Source: Stella humosa (GTDB lineage: Bacteria; Pseudomonadota; Alphaproteobacteria; ATCC43930; Allostellaceae). Taken from it: a stretch of DNA of 64,000 nt. Position numbers and translations under genes: made by a program. Positions 1-11,869 of this stretch are shown here, piece by piece; the stretch's first letter is position 1; the number at the start of each line of letters is the position of its first letter. Location: the NCBI RefSeq assembly GCF_006738645.1, contig NZ_AP019700.1, positions 632,001 through 696,000 of the forward strand, given 5' to 3'. The notes beneath the pieces are model-generated. The model worked only from the letters and a program-made list of their open reading frames with translations, was not told the DNA's origin and made no database searches.

Positions 1-277
1 CAAGCGGCATCAGGACATACCAGCCGCGCGGCCCCGGGGTGCGCAGGGCATGCGCGTGGCCCAGCGTGCCGCGGATCGCCCCCGGCGTGGCGGATGCGGC
101 CTGGCGGAGGCGGGCGAGGCCGGCGTCCATGGCCACGCCCGCCTTGGGGAAAGCCACGGTGACATGGGTGGGGACGATGCGGGCGCGGGGGTCGAACCGG
201 GCGCGCAGGCGCTCGATCCGCCGGCCGGCTAGGCCGCGCACGACCGGGCGGCCGATCACCGCCAGCATCGCCACCAT
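1..277 (-). CDS. 2H phosphoesterase / 2'-5' RNA ligase-like protein, C-terminus off the left edge
   Basis: Only the first 92 codons are in the window; the gene continues past base 1. The N-terminal part carries PTHVTVAFP with the first H-x-T-x motif of the 2H phosphoesterase superfamily at residues 38-41, preceded by an Arg-rich helix with RLRARFDP, an arrangement usual for small 2'-5' RNA ligase or cyclic phosphodiesterase-like proteins. The second H-x-T/S-x motif would be outside the window. The start is ATG at 277, 2 nt after the stop of the upstream gene, so it is probably co-transcribed with the two glycosyltransferase-like genes. ATG at 268 is an alternative. The substrate cannot be told. 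Family call moderately sure. Confidence 0.6.
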   Translation of the reverse strand, partial: MVAMLAVIGRPVVRGLAGRRIERLRARFDPRARIVPTHVTVAFPKAGVAMDAGLARLRQAASATPGAIRGTLGHAHALRTPGPRGWYVLMPL

Positions 278-279
278 CG

Positions 280-885
280 CTAGGCCAGCAGGTGGGCGGT
301 GGCTCCCGGCAGCAGGGGCGGCACCAGCATCGGCGTGCCCGATTGCCGCAAGCCTGCCTCGAACTTGGCCATGGTATCGCCCGGCAGGCCGGCGGGCGGG
401 CGGCGCCACGCATGGCGAATCCATGAGGTCTCGAACACCCAGGCGCCGCTGCCGGCGTCGATCGCGGCCGGCTCCTCCCCCGGCTCCACCGGCACGCCCT
501 GGCGCGTGCCGCCGGCGCAGATCAAGGCACGATGCCCCAGCAGGCAGTTGCCGGCGCTATACAGGAACCGTCGATCGAGCGCTGCCCCGGGCGCCACGAA
601 CATGCCATAGAGGGTGGGCAGGAACCAGGCGAAGACCAGCGGCGCCCACGACGCGAGCGGCCGGTCGCTGCGCAGGATCTGCACCTGGGGCCGGCCGGCC
701 GGGTCGGCCAGGGCCACGACCGCCGGGTCGTGGTCGGGCTGCACCACCCAGATGGCGACGGGCCGCCGCTGCTGGGCCCGCAGCATGGCGATCTGGGCCG
801 CTACCGCGTCGGCCTGACCGCCCTGCAGCAGGGCCGTGACCGGGAACGGATTGTAGACGAACTCGGAAGCGCTGGCGTCGCTCAT
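280..885 (-). CDS. degenerate glycosyltransferase-like paralogue of the upstream gene
   Basis: This 201-residue protein aligns along its length with the product of the next gene upstream (882-1637). Matching landmarks are VTALLQGG against LTAILTVW, QRRPVAIWV against TRRPDAIWI, and LDRRFLYSAG against PGRRWLEYAL. The catalytic-looking acids of the partner are gone: its DDD (residues 88-90) corresponds to APG at 98-100 here, and its EDMHF corresponds to DTMAKF. The fold may be kept while metal and sugar-nucleotide binding is probably lost, so this could be a non-catalytic partner or a decaying copy. The reading frame is intact. Its ATG overlaps the upstream stop (ATGA), which suggests translational coupling. 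The alignment was made by eye. Confidence 0.6.
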   Translation of the reverse strand: MSDASASEFVYNPFPVTALLQGGQADAVAAQIAMLRAQQRRPVAIWVVQPDHDPAVVALADPAGRPQVQILRSDRPLASWAPLVFAWFLPTLYGMFVAPGAALDRRFLYSAGNCLLGHRALICAGGTRQGVPVEPGEEPAAIDAGSGAWVFETSWIRHAWRRPPAGLPGDTMAKFEAGLRQSGTPMLVPPLLPGATAHLLA

Positions 886-1637
886 CGGGGCTGCTTGGAC
901 TTGGGGTTGGCCGGATCGGACCGCAGCCGCCAGCCCAGCGCGCGCAGATAGCCCAGCGTCGCGTTGCGCTCGAGCGCGTAGCGGGCCTCGTTGCGGAACG
1001 ATGCGTGCTCGTCGAAGGTCCAATCCGGCTCGATGTCGGCGCTGGTCTCGTTGGCCGTCTGCTGGGGAACGACGGTGGCGATGCCCAGGCGCGCACAGGC
1101 GGCGCCGAAATGCATGTCCTCGGCGTTGCGCAGATGCAGCGGCGGGATCGACCACATGTGGTGCGCCAGTTCCGTCCGGAACAGCCACGAGCAGCAGCCG
1201 AAATCGACGCGCGTGTCCTTGGCCGCGCGGCCCTTGAGCGCGGGATAGAGGCCGGCGCGGATGTCGTTCGAACGCACCGGCAGCAGGCATCCCTGACCCG
1301 ATATGACGGCCTTGTGGTGCGCCTGCTTGGCCAGCGCATATTCCAGCCAGCGCCGCCCGGGCATCATGTCGTCGTCGATGATCGTGGTCAGTGCCGTGCT
1401 CGCCATCGTCGCCAGGGCGAAGCGGCCGAAATACCCCAGGTCATGCTCGGCCCGGAAGTAGTTCACGTCGGCCCAGTCGATCGACCGCACGATGGCCGAG
1501 ACGTCCAGGTGCGTGCCGCAGTGATAGATCCAGATGGCGTCCGGGCGCCTGGTCTGCCCGGCCAGGGCCTGCAACTGCCGGGCAAGGGATTCCCGTTTCC
1601 AGACCGTCAGGATGGCGGTCAATCCGGTATCGGCCAT
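882..1637 (-). CDS. GT-A type glycosyltransferase-like protein
   Basis: A 251-residue protein that looks like a family-2-type glycosyltransferase core. It begins with a beta-strand/helix pattern (LTAILTVWKRESLARQL), followed by a hydrophobic strand ending in IIDDDMMPG. The DDD at 88-90 is in the place of the metal-binding DxD motif, and AEDMHFGAA at 172-180 resembles the ED motif of the catalytic region. No membrane segment is seen, so it is probably cytoplasmic. It lies 2 nt after the gyrB stop on the same strand and overlaps the downstream degenerate paralogue by 4 nt. No polysaccharide or lipid-linked pathway genes lie nearby, so acceptor and donor cannot be guessed. Confidence 0.6.
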   Translation of the reverse strand: MADTGLTAILTVWKRESLARQLQALAGQTRRPDAIWIYHCGTHLDVSAIVRSIDWADVNYFRAEHDLGYFGRFALATMASTALTTIIDDDMMPGRRWLEYALAKQAHHKAVISGQGCLLPVRSNDIRAGLYPALKGRAAKDTRVDFGCCSWLFRTELAHHMWSIPPLHLRNAEDMHFGAACARLGIATVVPQQTANETSADIEPDWTFDEHASFRNEARYALERNATLGYLRALGWRLRSDPANPKSKQPR

Positions 1638-1639
1638 GG

Positions 1640-5327
<3,688 letters not shown>

Positions 5328-5331
<4 letters not shown>

Positions 5332-6446
5332 ACCCGCATCGGCATCAGGACATAGAGCGCCGAGGCGTCCTGGCTGTCCTGGACGAGGGTGGGGGAACCG
5401 GCATCGGCCATGGCGAAGCGGGCGTCGTCGCCCTCGATCTGCTGCAGGATGTCGAGCAGATAGCGGGCGTTGAAGCCGATCTCGATGGGGGCGGCGGAGT
5501 AGGTGACCTCGACCTCCTCCTGGGCGGTGCCGGTGTCGGCGCTGGTCGCCGACAGCACCAGGCCCTTGGGGGCGATGTGTAGCTTCACCGCGCGCGCCTT
5601 GTCCGAGGTGATGGTCGACACGCGGTCGACCGCCTCGAAGAACGGCTGGCGCGGCACGTCCATCACCTTGTCGTTCTGCTGCGGGATGACGCGCTCATAT
5701 TCCGGGAAGCTGCCGTCGATCAGCTTGGAGGTGAGGGTGGCACCCTCGAACGAGAAGCGGATCTTCGCCTCCGACACGCCGATGCCGACCGGCGCGCCGA
5801 CCTCCTCGATCAGCTTGCGCAGCTCGTTCACGGTCTTGCGCGGCACGATGACGCCGGGCATGCCCTGCGCGCCCTCGGGCAGCGGCATCTCCACCCGGGC
5901 CAGGCGATGGCCGTCGGTGGCGACGGCACGCAGCACGGGCAGGTCGCTCGACTGGGCGGCATGCAGATAGATGCCGTTCAGGTAGTAGCGGGTTTCCTCG
6001 GTCGAGATGGCAAAGCGCGAGCGGTCGACCAGCCGGCGCAGCGCATCGGCCGCGACCGAGAAGCGGTGGGGCAGCTCGCCGCCCGAAAGGGCCGGGAAAT
6101 CCTCGGCCGGCAGGGTCGCCAGCGTGAAGGTGGAGCGGCTGGAACGCAGCGTCAGCGTGCCCTTCAGCCCGTCGGTCTCGAGCTGCACCTGCGAGCCGTC
6201 GCGCAGCTTGCGCACGATGTCGTAGAGCGTGTGGGCGGGCACGGTGGTCGTGCCCGCGCGCAGGACCTCGGCCGGCACGGTCTCGACGATCTCGATGTCC
6301 ATGTCGGTGGCGGCCAGCGAGATCTCACCGTTCTCGGCCCGCATCAGCAGGTTGGACAGGATCGGGATGGTGTTGCGGCGCTCCACCACGCTCTGCACAT
6401 GGGCCAGCGCGCGAAGCAGGGCGGCGCGTTCGATCGTGAGCTTCAT
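5328..6446 (-). CDS. dnaN: DNA polymerase III beta sliding clamp
   Basis: The 372-residue beta clamp, which forms a dimeric ring tethering DNA polymerase III and other factors to DNA. The start MKLTIERAALLRALAHVQSV, the internal TDGHRLARVE block and the C-terminal MPMRV ending are typical, as is the length. ATG at 6446 is the only sensible start. Its stop overlaps the GTG start of recF. dnaA is not upstream: the next gene on the same strand is a Bax-inhibitor family gene about 250 nt away, so dnaN has its own leader. That leader contains a hairpin with a T run and a candidate promoter (see those entries). Confidence 0.97.
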
Positions 6447-6538
6447 GGCCAGCGTCGTCCGTTCGGGAAAATGGTCCTGTGCGCTTGACTCGGCAATGGC
6501 GGCCGGTTCGGGCCGCGCATCTCCCTCAACACGCCAAA

Positions 6539-6554
6539 ACGCCCCGAAGGGCGT
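6539..6554 (-). terminator. terminator-like UUCG hairpin in the dnaN leader
   Basis: On the minus strand ACGCCC-TTCG-GGGCGT is followed by TTT, a compact tetraloop hairpin with a short T run about 90 nt before the dnaN start. It lies downstream of the candidate promoter at 6569-6574, so it may act as an attenuator or leader element. It could also stop read-through from the gene at 6701-7417. Function is inference. Confidence 0.45.
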
Positions 6555-6568
6555 CTCTGCGGGGCAGC

Positions 6569-6593
6569 ACTATACCACGGATATTGGCCGTGG
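6569..6593 (-). promoter_or_regulatory. candidate dnaN promoter -10 with adjoining inverted repeat
   Basis: Reading on the minus strand, TATAGT (6574-6569) fits a -10 box. Directly upstream (6575-6593) is the inverted repeat CCACGG-N7-CCGTGG, which would occupy the -35/spacer region. No good -35 hexamer is visible 16-18 nt upstream, so either an activator is needed or the repeat is a repressor operator. The call rests on these two signals only. Confidence 0.35.
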
Positions 6594-6631
6594 ATGTAGG
6601 GCCAACTCGTGTCGCCACGCTGCGCCTTCGC

Positions 6632-6670
6632 AAACGAAAAGCCCCCGGCGACAGGGCGCCGGGGGCTTCC
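6632..6670 (-). terminator. rho-independent terminator of the Bax-inhibitor gene
   Basis: On the minus strand the stem AAGCCCCCGGCG pairs with CGCCGGGGGCTT and is followed by TTCGTTT. It lies about 30 nt after the stop of the gene at 6701-7417, in the right orientation to end that transcript before the dnaN promoter region. Confidence 0.8.
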
Positions 6671-6700
6671 GAAGCGCGAGCGGGGCTGCCCGCCGGCCAG

Positions 6701-7417
6701 CTACTCGCGGCGGCCGCCGAAGAGCTGCAGCAGCAGCACGAAGAGGTTGATGAAGTCGAGATAGAGCGTGACCGCGCCCATCACCGCCTTCTTGCCCATC
6801 GTGTCGCCGTCGTCGGTCTCCAGGTACACTTCCTTGATGCGCTGGGTGTCATAGGCCGTCAGGCCGACGAACACGAGCACGCCGATCACCGAGATCGCGA
6901 ACTGCAGCGCGGTCGAGCCCAGGAAGATGTTGACGACGCTGGCCAGCACGATGCCGATCAGGCCCATCATCAGGAACGAGCCGAAGCGCGACAGGTCGGT
7001 CTTCGTGGTGTAGCCGTAGAGGCTCATCGCCGCGAAGGTGCCGCCGGTGATGAAGAACACGCGGGCCACGCTGGCGCCGGTATAGCGCAGGAAGACGTAG
7101 CTGAGCGACAGGCCCATCAGCACCGAGAAAACCCAGAAGGTCGCCTGGGCGGTGAAGAACGACATCTGCTGGATGCGGAAGCTGAGGAAGAACACGGCCC
7201 CCAGCGGCGCCAGCATCACCACCCAGATCAGCGGCGTCTGCGCGATCGAGGCGTAAAAGCCCGTGCTGGCGCCCAGATAGGCAACGATACCCGTCAGGGC
7301 CAGCCCGGACGCCATGTAGTTGTAGACCTGCAGCATGTATTGCCGCAGGCCGACGTCAATCTGCGCTGCCTCAGCCTGGGCGCGCGTCATGTAGCGTCTG
7401 TCTTGCCCGTATGCCAT
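6701..7417 (-). CDS. Bax inhibitor-1/YccA family integral membrane protein
   Basis: A 238-residue inner-membrane protein with about seven hydrophobic segments. The N-terminal block RQYMLQVYNYMASGLALTG and the C-terminal LYLDFINLFVLLLQLFGGRRE are typical of the BI-1/YccA/YbhL family. The acids of the putative channel pore are present around YDTQRIKE and in the last helix (YLDFIN). Members are linked to membrane stress and ion leak; the exact function in bacteria is not settled. The start is ATG 7417, with GGAGG 7 nt upstream; an upstream GTG-type extension to 7459 is not supported. It is monocistronic, with its own terminator. Confidence 0.9.
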   Translation of the reverse strand: MAYGQDRRYMTRAQAEAAQIDVGLRQYMLQVYNYMASGLALTGIVAYLGASTGFYASIAQTPLIWVVMLAPLGAVFFLSFRIQQMSFFTAQATFWVFSVLMGLSLSYVFLRYTGASVARVFFITGGTFAAMSLYGYTTKTDLSRFGSFLMMGLIGIVLASVVNIFLGSTALQFAISVIGVLVFVGLTAYDTQRIKEVYLETDDGDTMGKKAVMGAVTLYLDFINLFVLLLQLFGGRRE

Positions 7418-7549
7418 TGATTGCCTCCGTTGTCCCCGATGGTCTCTCCCGCATGCCAATATAAGGAAAGCCGCTACGCGATCAATGCGCGCGTGGCCTG
7501 GGATCGGCGATCCTTACGGTGATTTTATCTTTGGCGGCGGCCCGTCTCG

Positions 7550-10054
7550 TCACGGGTTCCGGAGGATGGGCGCAGGCTTGCGGCCGAGCGCCCGCCAGGT
7601 GCCGGCAAAGCCCATCGCCAGCGTCACCAGCACCGCCACGGCGGCCGTGCCCAGCACCGGCAAGGGCAGGAAGGTCCAGGGCGCCCGCATCACCCCGGTC
7701 AGGATGAACCAGCCCGCCAGCGTGCCGAAGGCGGCCGCGATGGTGGCCGTCGCCAGACCCAGCAGGCCGTATTCGGCCAGATAGGCGACCAGGACATGGT
7801 GGCGGGTCGCCCCCAGCACCTTCAGGATGACGGCGTCGCGCACGCGCCGCTGGTGCCCGGCGGCAAAGGCGCCGGCCAGAACCAGCAGGCCGGCCGCGAG
7901 GGTGACGGCGGCGGTCGCCCGCGTGGCGGCGGCAATCTGGCCCAGCACCCCGCCCACCGCGTCCAGCGCGTCGCGCACCCGGATGGCCGAGACGTTGACG
8001 AAGCGGTCGGTGACGGCGGTCAGCAGGGCTGTTTCCTGCTCCGGCGTCACCCGGGCGGTCGCGATATGGGTCTGGGGGGCGCCTTCGAGCGTGCCCGGCG
8101 CGAAGAGGATGGTGAAGTTGATGGCGAGGCTGGTCCAGCGGATGCGGCGCAGGTTGGCGATCCTGGCCGTCACCTCCCGGCCCAGCACGTTGACGGTCAG
8201 GGTGTCGCCGACGCCGAGCCCCAGCCCCTTGGCGACCTCCGCATCGAACGAGATGAGCGGCGGTCCGCGATAGTCGGCCGGCCACCATTCCCCGGCGACG
8301 ATCTCGCTCCCGTCCGGCGGCTGGGCGGCATAGGTCAGCCCGCGCTCGTTGCGCAGCGCCCATTCGGCCTCGGGCGCCACCTTGGCCTGGTCGATCGGCA
8401 CGCCGCCGATGCGGGTGATGCGGCCGCGCAGCGAGGGCACGCGTGCATGCCGCTCGACGCCGGGGTGGGCATCGACCAGGGCATCGAAGGCGGCCGCCTG
8501 GTCGGCCTGGATGTCGATGAAGAAGAAGGTGGGGGCGGCCGCCGGCATCGCCTCGCTCACCTGGCGATCCATGTTCGCCTGCACCAGGGCGACGGCCACC
8601 AGCGTCGTCAAGCCAAGGCCCAGCGACAGCACGACCGAAGGTGCCGGCGACCCGGGCCGGTGGATGTTGGCGATCGCGAGCCGCAGCGCTGGCCGTCGCA
8701 GGCGGGGTGCGGCCCGCGCGATGCGCATCACCGCCCAGCCCGCCAGGTGAAAGATCACCAGGGCGGCCACCGCGCCCGCGACGTACCACAGCGCCAGCCG
8801 GCGCTCTGGCGCGGTCGCGACCGCCAGCACGGCCAGCCCGATGGCGGCGGCCGCCGTGCCGCCCAGCAGCAGGGGGCCGGGGCGCACGCGCTGCGGCTGG
8901 ATCGAATCGCGGAACAGCCTGGCGGCCGGGATCAGCCGGGTCCGGCCCAGCGGCCACAGCGCGAAGGCCAGCGTCGTCAAGAGGCCGAAGGCGGCGGCCG
9001 ATGCCAGGGGGGCGGGGTAGATGCCGATCCGCGCCTCGACCGGAAGCTGGTCGCCGACGGCGGCCGCCAGCAGCCAGGGCAGGCCCGCCCCCGCCACCAG
9101 CCCGGCGGCGATGCCGATGGCTGCCATCGCCGCCACCTGCAGGAAATAGGCGGCCAGCACCGTGCCGCCCGGCGCGCCCAGGCATTTCAGGATGGCAATG
9201 GTCGTCTGCTTGCGCTCCAGGAACGCCTCGACCGCGTTGGCGATGCCGACGCCGCCGACCAGCAGGGCGGTCAGCCCCACCAGCGTCAGATAGAGCCGCA
9301 GCCGCTCGATGAAGGAGACGAGCCCGGGCGCGGCATTGTCGACGGTGCGGATGCGCCAGCCGGCGTCGGGGTGGGCCGCCTCCAACTGGGCGGCCACCGC
9401 CTTGGCCCGCACGCTGTCGGGCAGTGCCAAGCGATAGCGCCAGGCGACGAGGCTGCCCGGCTGGATCAGGCCGGTGGCGGCCAGGTCGGCCATGCGCACC
9501 AGCGCCGGCGGTCCGAGCGTGATGGCGCTGGTGCCGCGGTCGGGCTCGCGCGCGATGGCGCCGCGCACGGTGAAGTCGGCCTCGCCGATGCGCACGCGGT
9601 CGCCGACCGCCAGGCGCAGCCGGGCCAGCAGGCTGGAATCGAGGAGGACGCCACGACCCGGCCCGGCGTCGCGCAGCGCGGCCATGCCGCCCTCGGGCTC
9701 GGTCTCGACCGCGCCGACCAGGGGGTGGGCCTCGTCGACCGCCTTCAGCTCGACCAGCGTGCGGTATTCGCCGGCGCGTGCCATCGCCCGCAGTTCGGCG
9801 ACCTCGGACACTTGGCCCAACGCCTCCAGCTCGGCGCGGATCGCGGGCTCCATCGGGCGATGGATCAGGCGGATCTCGACATCGCCGCCCAGCAGGCGGC
9901 GGGCATCGGCGTCCAGCCCGGCCACGACCGCGGCCGCGAACGAGCCGACAGCGGCAATCGCCGCCACGCCCAGCGCCAGGCAGGCGACGAACAGGCGGAA
10001 GCCGGCGATCCCGGTGCGCAACTCGCGCCGGGCGATGGTCAGGGCGAAAGACAT
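7550..10054 (-). CDS. ABC transporter permease, FtsX-like (YbbP type)
   Basis: An 834-residue inner-membrane protein with the layout of large two-halved FtsX/YbbP permeases. There is an N-terminal helix (SFALTIARRELRTGIAGFRLF, membrane ~16-38), a large periplasmic domain, three membrane helices around 250-350, a paired central helix region, a second extracytoplasmic domain and three C-terminal helices. It starts 11 nt after the ATPase gene, so the two form one transporter. Homologous YbbA-YbbP pairs are often beside tesA-like lipase genes, as here, and are thought to move lipids or lipoproteins in the envelope. The cargo is unknown. Confidence 0.88.
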   Translation of the reverse strand: MSFALTIARRELRTGIAGFRLFVACLALGVAAIAAVGSFAAAVVAGLDADARRLLGGDVEIRLIHRPMEPAIRAELEALGQVSEVAELRAMARAGEYRTLVELKAVDEAHPLVGAVETEPEGGMAALRDAGPGRGVLLDSSLLARLRLAVGDRVRIGEADFTVRGAIAREPDRGTSAITLGPPALVRMADLAATGLIQPGSLVAWRYRLALPDSVRAKAVAAQLEAAHPDAGWRIRTVDNAAPGLVSFIERLRLYLTLVGLTALLVGGVGIANAVEAFLERKQTTIAILKCLGAPGGTVLAAYFLQVAAMAAIGIAAGLVAGAGLPWLLAAAVGDQLPVEARIGIYPAPLASAAAFGLLTTLAFALWPLGRTRLIPAARLFRDSIQPQRVRPGPLLLGGTAAAAIGLAVLAVATAPERRLALWYVAGAVAALVIFHLAGWAVMRIARAAPRLRRPALRLAIANIHRPGSPAPSVVLSLGLGLTTLVAVALVQANMDRQVSEAMPAAAPTFFFIDIQADQAAAFDALVDAHPGVERHARVPSLRGRITRIGGVPIDQAKVAPEAEWALRNERGLTYAAQPPDGSEIVAGEWWPADYRGPPLISFDAEVAKGLGLGVGDTLTVNVLGREVTARIANLRRIRWTSLAINFTILFAPGTLEGAPQTHIATARVTPEQETALLTAVTDRFVNVSAIRVRDALDAVGGVLGQIAAATRATAAVTLAAGLLVLAGAFAAGHQRRVRDAVILKVLGATRHHVLVAYLAEYGLLGLATATIAAAFGTLAGWFILTGVMRAPWTFLPLPVLGTAAVAVLVTLAMGFAGTWRALGRKPAPILRNP

Positions 10055-10065
10055 TGGCTCGGCGC

Positions 10066-10776
10066 TCAGCCGGCCGCGCGGAGTGCCGGCCGGCGTTCGT
10101 CGGCCACGATCCGGCCGTCGGCCAGGCGGATGACGCGGTCGGTGCGGGCGGCCAGGGCCGGGTCATGGGTGATCAGGACCAGGGTCGTGCCGTATTGCCG
10201 GCGCAGGTCGAACATCAGTTCGATCACCTGCTCGCCGGTGGCGCCGTCGAGATTGCCGGTGGGCTCGTCCGCCAGCAGCAGGCGCGGGCCGGTGACGAAG
10301 GCGCGGGCCAGGGCGACGCGCTGCTGCTCGCCGCCCGACAACTGCCCCGGATAGTGGTCGGTCCGCCGGGCCAGCCCCACTGCGTCCAGCGCTGCGCGGG
10401 CGCGGTCGAAGGCATCCGCGCGCCCGGCCAGCTCCAGCGGGATGGCGACGTTCTCCAGCGCGGACATGGTCTGGATCAGGTGGAAGGACTGGAAGACGAT
10501 GCCGACATGGTCGCGCCGGAAGCGCGCCAGCCCGTCCTCGTCGAGACCGCCCAACTCGACGCCCGCGACCACGATGCGACCGGCGGTCGGCCGTTCCAGC
10601 CCCGCCGTCACCATCAGCAGGGTCGACTTGCCGGACCCGGACGGGCCGATGATGCCAACGGTCTCGCCCTCGGCGACGGCAAGGTCGATGCCGCGCAGGA
10701 TGTTGACGATGCCGCCGGCGCTCGCCAGCTTCACTTCGACGGAAGACAGGGACACCAGCGGTGAAGGGGAAGACAT
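10066..10776 (-). CDS. ABC transporter ATP-binding protein (YbbA/LolD-like)
   Basis: A 236-residue ATPase of the MacB/LolD/YbbA group. It has Walker A GPSGSGKST at 44-52, a Q-loop in GIVFQSFHLI, the signature LSGGEQQRVALARA, Walker B LLLADEPTGNLD and switch His in LITHDPALA. It energises the FtsX-like permease encoded immediately downstream. ATG 10776 is chosen because the conserved N-terminal strand starts 10 residues later; the frame is open to 10956 but not conserved-looking. The start codon lies on the same CATG as the candidate start of the divergent esterase, so each gene's promoter must lie within the other gene's 5' part or a start is further in. Confidence 0.92.
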   Translation of the reverse strand: MSSPSPLVSLSSVEVKLASAGGIVNILRGIDLAVAEGETVGIIGPSGSGKSTLLMVTAGLERPTAGRIVVAGVELGGLDEDGLARFRRDHVGIVFQSFHLIQTMSALENVAIPLELAGRADAFDRARAALDAVGLARRTDHYPGQLSGGEQQRVALARAFVTGPRLLLADEPTGNLDGATGEQVIELMFDLRRQYGTTLVLITHDPALAARTDRVIRLADGRIVADERRPALRAAG

Positions 10777-11500
10777 GGACCAGCCGGAAACGGTGAGCGG
10801 GACGGGCGGCGGATGGCGGGGCGGCAGCGATGCGTCCGGCGCCGACCGGTTTCCGTCCCGCTCATATGGCGCAATCCGTCGCCGCTTCAACGCTGGCCTG
10901 CTGGCGTTGCTGGTGGTGGTCGCCACGACCTGGCCGGCCATGGCGGCACCGCGCAAGCTGCTGGCGCTTGGCGACAGCCTGACGGCGGGCTACGGCCTGC
11001 CGGCGCCGGACGGCTTCACCGCGCGGCTGGAGGCAGCATTGCGGGCAGCCGGGCGCGACGTCTCTGTGATGAATGCGGGGGTTTCGGGCGATACCACGGC
11101 GGGTGGCCTGGCGCGGGTCGACTGGGCGCTGGCGGACAAGCCCGATGCGGCCTTGGTGGCGCTCGGCGCCAACGACGCCCTGCGCGGCCTCAGCCCCGCC
11201 GACGCGGAACGCAATCTCGACGCCATCCTGGCCAAGCTGAAGGCGGCGGGGGTGCCGACGCTGCTGGTCGGGATGATGGCGCCGCCCAATCTCGGCCGCG
11301 ACTATGGCGTGGCGTTCGACGGTATCTACCGGCGGCTGGCCGACCGCCACGGCGTGGCGCTCTATCCCTTCTTCCTCGACGGCGTCGCCGCCGACCCCGG
11401 CCTCAACCAGGGGGATGGCATCCACCCCAACGCCAAGGGGGTCGCCATCATGGTGGAGCGTATCCGGCCGGCAGTCGAACGGCTGCTGGATGGCAAGTAG
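10775..11500 (+). CDS. TesA-like GDSL arylesterase / lysophospholipase
   Basis: An SGNH hydrolase (241 residues from ATG 10775). Block I is ALGDSLTAGYG with the nucleophile Ser67, block II NAGVSGDTTAGG gives the oxyanion Gly, block III is LGANDALRG with Asn, and block V GDGIHPNAKG holds the Asp/His pair. The protein is exported: RRRFNAG and a hydrophobic run end in PAMA just before APRK, a clear signal peptide. About 35 residues precede the signal peptide, so the true start may be the GTG at 10793 or an unusual codon nearer RRRF. It is divergent from the YbbA-type ATPase, the usual partner of tesA. Confidence 0.9.
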   Translation: MDQPETVSGTGGGWRGGSDASGADRFPSRSYGAIRRRFNAGLLALLVVVATTWPAMAAPRKLLALGDSLTAGYGLPAPDGFTARLEAALRAAGRDVSVMNAGVSGDTTAGGLARVDWALADKPDAALVALGANDALRGLSPADAERNLDAILAKLKAAGVPTLLVGMMAPPNLGRDYGVAFDGIYRRLADRHGVALYPFFLDGVAADPGLNQGDGIHPNAKGVAIMVERIRPAVERLLDGK

Positions 11501-11514
11501 TCGCGACCCGGGTC

Positions 11515-11592
11515 TCAGTTCGTCATGGAGATCACCGTGGCGGTAATGGCCATGACAGCGGCATTGGCGGCGACGATGAAAAGGAACTCCAT
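11515..11592 (-). CDS. 25-residue membrane peptide
   Basis: A short ORF coding for 25 residues, MEFLFIVAANAAVMAITATV followed by ISMTN. Nearly all of it is one hydrophobic segment. The ATG at 11592 is preceded by GGAG with a 7-nt spacer, which is the main reason to believe in it. It ends 14 nt from the 3' end of the esterase gene, tail to tail. Small one-helix proteins of this kind often bind larger membrane complexes, but no partner is evident. No family is recognised. Confidence 0.45.
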   Translation of the reverse strand: MEFLFIVAANAAVMAITATVISMTN

Positions 11593-11656
11593 GTCCGGGC
11601 TCCGAAAGGATGTATGCCCGGTGAACACGCTGCATCGCACGCTGGTTCCCGCGCCT

Positions 11657-11714
11657 CGAAAATGCCTCGGTGCCGCGACTTTGCCTTCATGTCTAACGAC
11701 TTGAGGCATTTTCG
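11657..11714. repeat. overlapping inverted repeats upstream of the SulP gene
   Basis: CGAAAATGCCTC (11657-11668) and GAGGCATTTTCG (11703-11714) are perfect 12-bp inverted copies 34 bp apart. Beside the left arm GTGCCGCGA is the inverted copy of TCGCGGCAC, which overlaps the end of the right arm. Two alternative stems can therefore form that share bases on the right. The repeats sit between the 25-residue peptide and the SulP gene and could be operators or a leader switch. Confidence 0.6.
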
Positions 11715-11869
11715 CGGCACTGCTCCCGATGCCGGGCTGTCTTCGCACTTGCGGTAGGCGACGGCCTCGGTTAACTCCGATGCTTCATCGGACCCGGCCT
11801 GCCGGGTGGCTCCGCCGGGCGCCTATCCCCCGGACAATGGGCACCGCCCCGGCTCCGGACTGTCCTGAC

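Noticed and set aside
7482-10166. 894-codon minus-strand frame overlapping the permease
   Set aside because: Arg/Pro/Gly-rich shadow in another frame of the YbbP-type gene, which has clear membrane helices.
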